NCBI GenBank assembly: GCA_003539625.1
Contig: DPOU01000022.1
Span: 1-40,970, forward strand
Direction: 5' to 3'
Origin: Acholeplasmatales bacterium
GTDB taxonomy: Bacteria > Bacillota_I > Bacilli_A > ML615J-28 > CAG-313
DNA length: 40,970 nucleotides
Numbering within the stretch: position 1 is the stretch's first letter; each line of letters opens with the position of its first letter. Below are positions 40,937-40,970 of the stretch, piece by piece. The position numbers and the translations under genes are program-made. The notes beneath the pieces are model-generated. The model saw nothing but the letters and a program-made list of their open reading frames with translations, was not told where the DNA came from and did no database searches.

Positions 40937-40970
40937 ACTTAACTCCTGATTTCAAATATATATGCATATT

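Noticed and set aside
1..40970. CRISPR arrays, tRNA and rRNA genes
   Set aside because: No regularly spaced direct repeats and no tRNA or rRNA signatures were noticed on either strand by eye. A covariance scan was not possible.

Overview
The window looks like chromosomal DNA of a low-GC, Gram-positive-type bacterium, probably one of the Bacilli or a relative such as the Erysipelotrichales/RF39 gut lineages. The evidence is its strong A+T bias, AGGAGG-type ribosome binding sites, sigma-A promoters with 17-base spacers, a T-box in front of thrS, a ribosomal-protein leader in front of infC, a Bacillus-type DnaB/DnaI loader pair, a PolA with a degenerate proofreading site, and the Bacillus-like order polA - mutM/coaE - dnaB - dnaI - thrS. 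Genes end at TGA and tryptophan is TGG, so the standard bacterial code applies and this is not a mycoplasma. I cannot name a species. Almost everything is on the minus strand; the only plus-strand genes lie at 34.5-35.6 kb.

Region by region: (1) 1-2.1 kb is a decayed, less A+T-rich island. It holds a 23S rRNA guanine methyltransferase of the RlmA/TlrB type, a cut-down regulator, a DUF6809 gene stopped by an amber codon, and two reading-frame remnants. (2) 2.2-3.6 kb is infC-rpmI-rplT with a clear promoter, a structured leader with terminator, and an AUU start on infC. (3) 3.6-6.4 kb is a very A+T-rich four-gene accessory unit: a secreted beta-rich protein, a membrane-anchored protein, an ABC ATPase and a permease. 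(4) 6.5-9.5 kb is a second ABC exporter with a four-helix/coiled-coil membrane protein. (5) 9.7-15.9 kb is an envelope operon: uppS-cdsA-dxr-rseP-lipoprotein-nagA. (6) 16-19.3 kb is rpsB-tsf-pyrH-frr behind a structured leader. (7) 19.3-22.1 kb is trmFO-xer-GNAT. (8) 22.3-24.8 kb is feoA-feoB plus a tiny Cys-rich partner, behind a palindromic operator. (9) 24.9-25.5 kb is a LysM protein, preceded by a compact hairpin RNA unit with its own promoter and two identical palindromes. (10) 25.6-34.4 kb is replication and translation: polA, a mutM-coaE fusion, a small unknown gene, dnaB, dnaI, T-box and thrS. (11) 34.5-35.6 kb is a VanY-like carboxypeptidase and a Pro/Tyr-repeat mini-protein. (12) 35.6-40.9 kb is an orphan PglX-like DNA methyltransferase, a lipoprotein, a tandem SpeD-like protein and an agmatinase.

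The housekeeping operons fit together: isoprenoid precursor and undecaprenyl synthesis (Dxr, UppS), phospholipid activation (CdsA), membrane proteolysis (RseP) and amino-sugar recycling (NagA). The best candidates for something undescribed are the 3.6-6.4 kb unit, the hairpin RNA unit at about 25.45 kb, and the agmatinase/tandem-SpeD pair, in which only one SpeD half keeps its catalytic residues. No rRNA, tRNA, CRISPR array, complete insertion sequence or prophage was seen.
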